Source of the DNA: an uncultured Ruminococcus sp.
GTDB lineage: Bacteria > Bacillota > Clostridia > Oscillospirales > CAG-272
Assembly: GCA_902783905.1 (NCBI GenBank)
Contig: CACZSP010000192.1
Coordinates: 1-7,125 of the forward strand
DNA: 7,125 bases
Direction: 5' to 3'
Shown here: one piece after another, positions 6,210-7,125 of the stretch
Position numbering within the stretch: position 1 is the stretch's first letter
How the letters are laid out: each line of letters opens with the position of its first letter
The notes under the pieces: generated by a model
Database searches by the model: none
The model's input: only the letters and a program-made list of their open reading frames with translations
What the model was told of the DNA's origin: nothing
Made by a program: the position numbers and the translations under genes

Positions 6210-6238
6210 TTGACAAAAAGGCGCGTTGGTTGTACAAT
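6210..6238 (+). promoter_or_regulatory. Sigma-A promoter of the dipeptidase gene
   Basis: A consensus -35 TTGACA (6210-6215), a 17-base spacer and -10 TACAAT (6233-6238). Transcription would start near 6245, just before the CGGAGG ribosome site at 6247-6252. The -35 boxes of this promoter and the divergent one are only 18 bases apart. A GGCGC pair (6205-6209 and 6220-6224) flanks this -35, but I cannot call it an operator. Confidence 0.88.
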
Positions 6239-6261
6239 TTTTGAAACGGAGGTTGTTACTT

Positions 6262-7125
6262 ATGGGAATTCTTTCTGCTCTTCAGCCCGAAAAGGTTTTC
6301 GGGCTCTTTGAAACTCTTTCGTCCGTCCCGCACGGTTCGGGCAACACCAAAGGCGTAAGCGATCTTTGCGTCGGCATAGCACGCGACGCGGGATTCGAAG
6401 CGATCCAGGACGAATACAACAACGTGATTATCAGAAAACCGGCGTCTCCCGGATACGAAGATCATCCACCCGTCGTGCTCCAGGCGCACCTGGATATGGT
6501 CTGCGCCGCGGCGGACGGCTCGGGGATCGATATGTCGAAAGAACCTCTACGGCTCGCGACCGACGGAAAATACGTATGGGCGGAGGGGACGTCTCTCGGC
6601 GGAGACGATATGATCGGGGTCGCCTGCGCTCTTGCCCTGCTTGACGAAAAAGACGCCCCGCATCCGCCGCTCGAGATACTGCTGACCGCCGACGAAGAAA
6701 CCGGAATGGACGGCGCGATAGGACTCGATCCTTCTCTCGTAACCGGCAGACGTATGCTCAATCTCGACTCGGAGGAGATCGGCGTCGTCACCGCCGGATG
6801 CGCCGGAGGGATGACCGCGCTGTCGGAAATCCCCGTGACGCGAAAGCCGGTTCCTGAAGGCAGCCTTTTTTTGAAGATCACAATTTCGGGACTTCAGGGG
6901 GGACACTCGGGAGAGGATATTGACAAAGAGCGCGAAAACGCGATCCTTCTTCTGGGCGGACTGATACTGAAACTGCGCAGTCTCGGCCCGAGGATCTGCT
7001 CTTTCGAAGCCGGCGTTTTCGACAACGTTATCCCCTCCTCCGCCGTCTGCACCGTCGCCTTCCCGTCCCGTAAAGCCGGACGGGCAAAGGATGCTCTGGA
7101 CGAGCTTGCGTCAGATATGCGGGAA
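6262..7125 (+). CDS. pepD: Partial beta-Ala-His/Xaa-His dipeptidase, M20C family (N-terminal 288 codons)
   Basis: A zinc aminoacyl-histidine dipeptidase, cytoplasmic by family and by lack of a signal peptide, that splits small peptides. The frame is open to the window edge. M20C members are about 480-490 residues, so roughly 60% is present. Metal and catalytic sites seen: HLD at 76-78 (His76, Asp78) in LQAHLDMV; bridging Asp115 in LGGDDMIG; Glu145-Glu146 in TADEETGM, with Glu145 the likely general base; and Asp169 in LNLDSEE. GGHSG (213-217) opens the lid domain. The final His ligand, near residue 460 in the family, lies beyond the window. Where E. coli PepD has GADNGIG, this protein has GGDDMIG. 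The ATG at 6262-6264 has GGAGG nine bases upstream and its own strong promoter. It faces away from the surface protein gene; no functional link is evident. Confidence 0.92.
   Translation, partial: MGILSALQPEKVFGLFETLSSVPHGSGNTKGVSDLCVGIARDAGFEAIQDEYNNVIIRKPASPGYEDHPPVVLQAHLDMVCAAADGSGIDMSKEPLRLATDGKYVWAEGTSLGGDDMIGVACALALLDEKDAPHPPLEILLTADEETGMDGAIGLDPSLVTGRRMLNLDSEEIGVVTAGCAGGMTALSEIPVTRKPVPEGSLFLKITISGLQGGHSGEDIDKERENAILLLGGLILKLRSLGPRICSFEAGVFDNVIPSSAVCTVAFPSRKAGRAKDALDELASDMRE

Noticed and set aside
6462..6906. Minus-strand open frames of 119-139 codons at the right end
   Set aside because: They are antisense to the dipeptidase, which has its own promoter, ribosome site and metal ligands.
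1..7125. Search for a defence system, prophage or mobile element
   Set aside because: No transposase, integrase, nuclease-helicase pair, toxin-antitoxin pair, terminal repeats or tRNA-edge attachment site could be seen.

Overview
The window looks like chromosome from a moderately GC-rich Clostridia-type Firmicute, possibly a gut or metagenomic lineage of the Oscillospirales/Christensenellales kind. The support is near-consensus sigma-A promoters (TTGACA-17-TACAAT and TTGAAA-17-TATAAT), strong GGAGG-type ribosome sites, a lipoprotein substrate-binding protein of the Clostridia/Paenibacillus style, and a secreted repeat protein with a Lys-rich/Cys/hydrophobic/basic tail of a kind seen in that group. 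The exact taxon cannot be read from the sequence.

Layout. Five genes lie head to tail on the minus strand, and one partial gene leaves the window on the plus strand. Reading the minus strand from right to left: (1) 6134-4527, a secreted or surface protein with six GLUG-like repeats and a C-terminal anchor-like tail; (2) 4540-3152, a CCA-adding tRNA nucleotidyltransferase with an HD domain, whose start overlaps the end of gene 1 by 14 bases; (3) 3133-2726, a small zinc-ribbon plus beta-domain protein; then a hairpin followed by seven U's; (4) 2666-1602, a cytoplasmic GH28-like beta-helix protein; (5) 1586-102, a solute-binding lipoprotein, followed by two adjacent hairpins at 16-86 that end the unit. 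On the plus strand, 6262 to the window end holds the first 288 codons of an M20C dipeptidase (PepD family). It is transcribed divergently from gene 1 out of a 127-bp intergenic region that contains both promoters.

How they fit together. Genes 1-3 are overlapping or tightly spaced and look like one transcript from the promoter at 6163-6191. Genes 4-5 are 15 bases apart, with the ribosome site of gene 5 right after the stop of gene 4. They suggest a carbohydrate theme (binding outside, a beta-helix enzyme-like protein inside), but no permease is present. The hairpin between genes 3 and 4 either separates two units or acts as an attenuator.

I see no CRISPR array, insertion sequence, tRNA, rRNA, integrase, toxin-antitoxin or defence module. 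No stretch over 300 bases lacks a gene. Nothing here amounts to a clear new system. The points most worth a second look are the Cys-containing C-terminal tail of the repeat protein, the uncharacterised zinc-ribbon protein, and the hairpin next to the start of the beta-helix gene.
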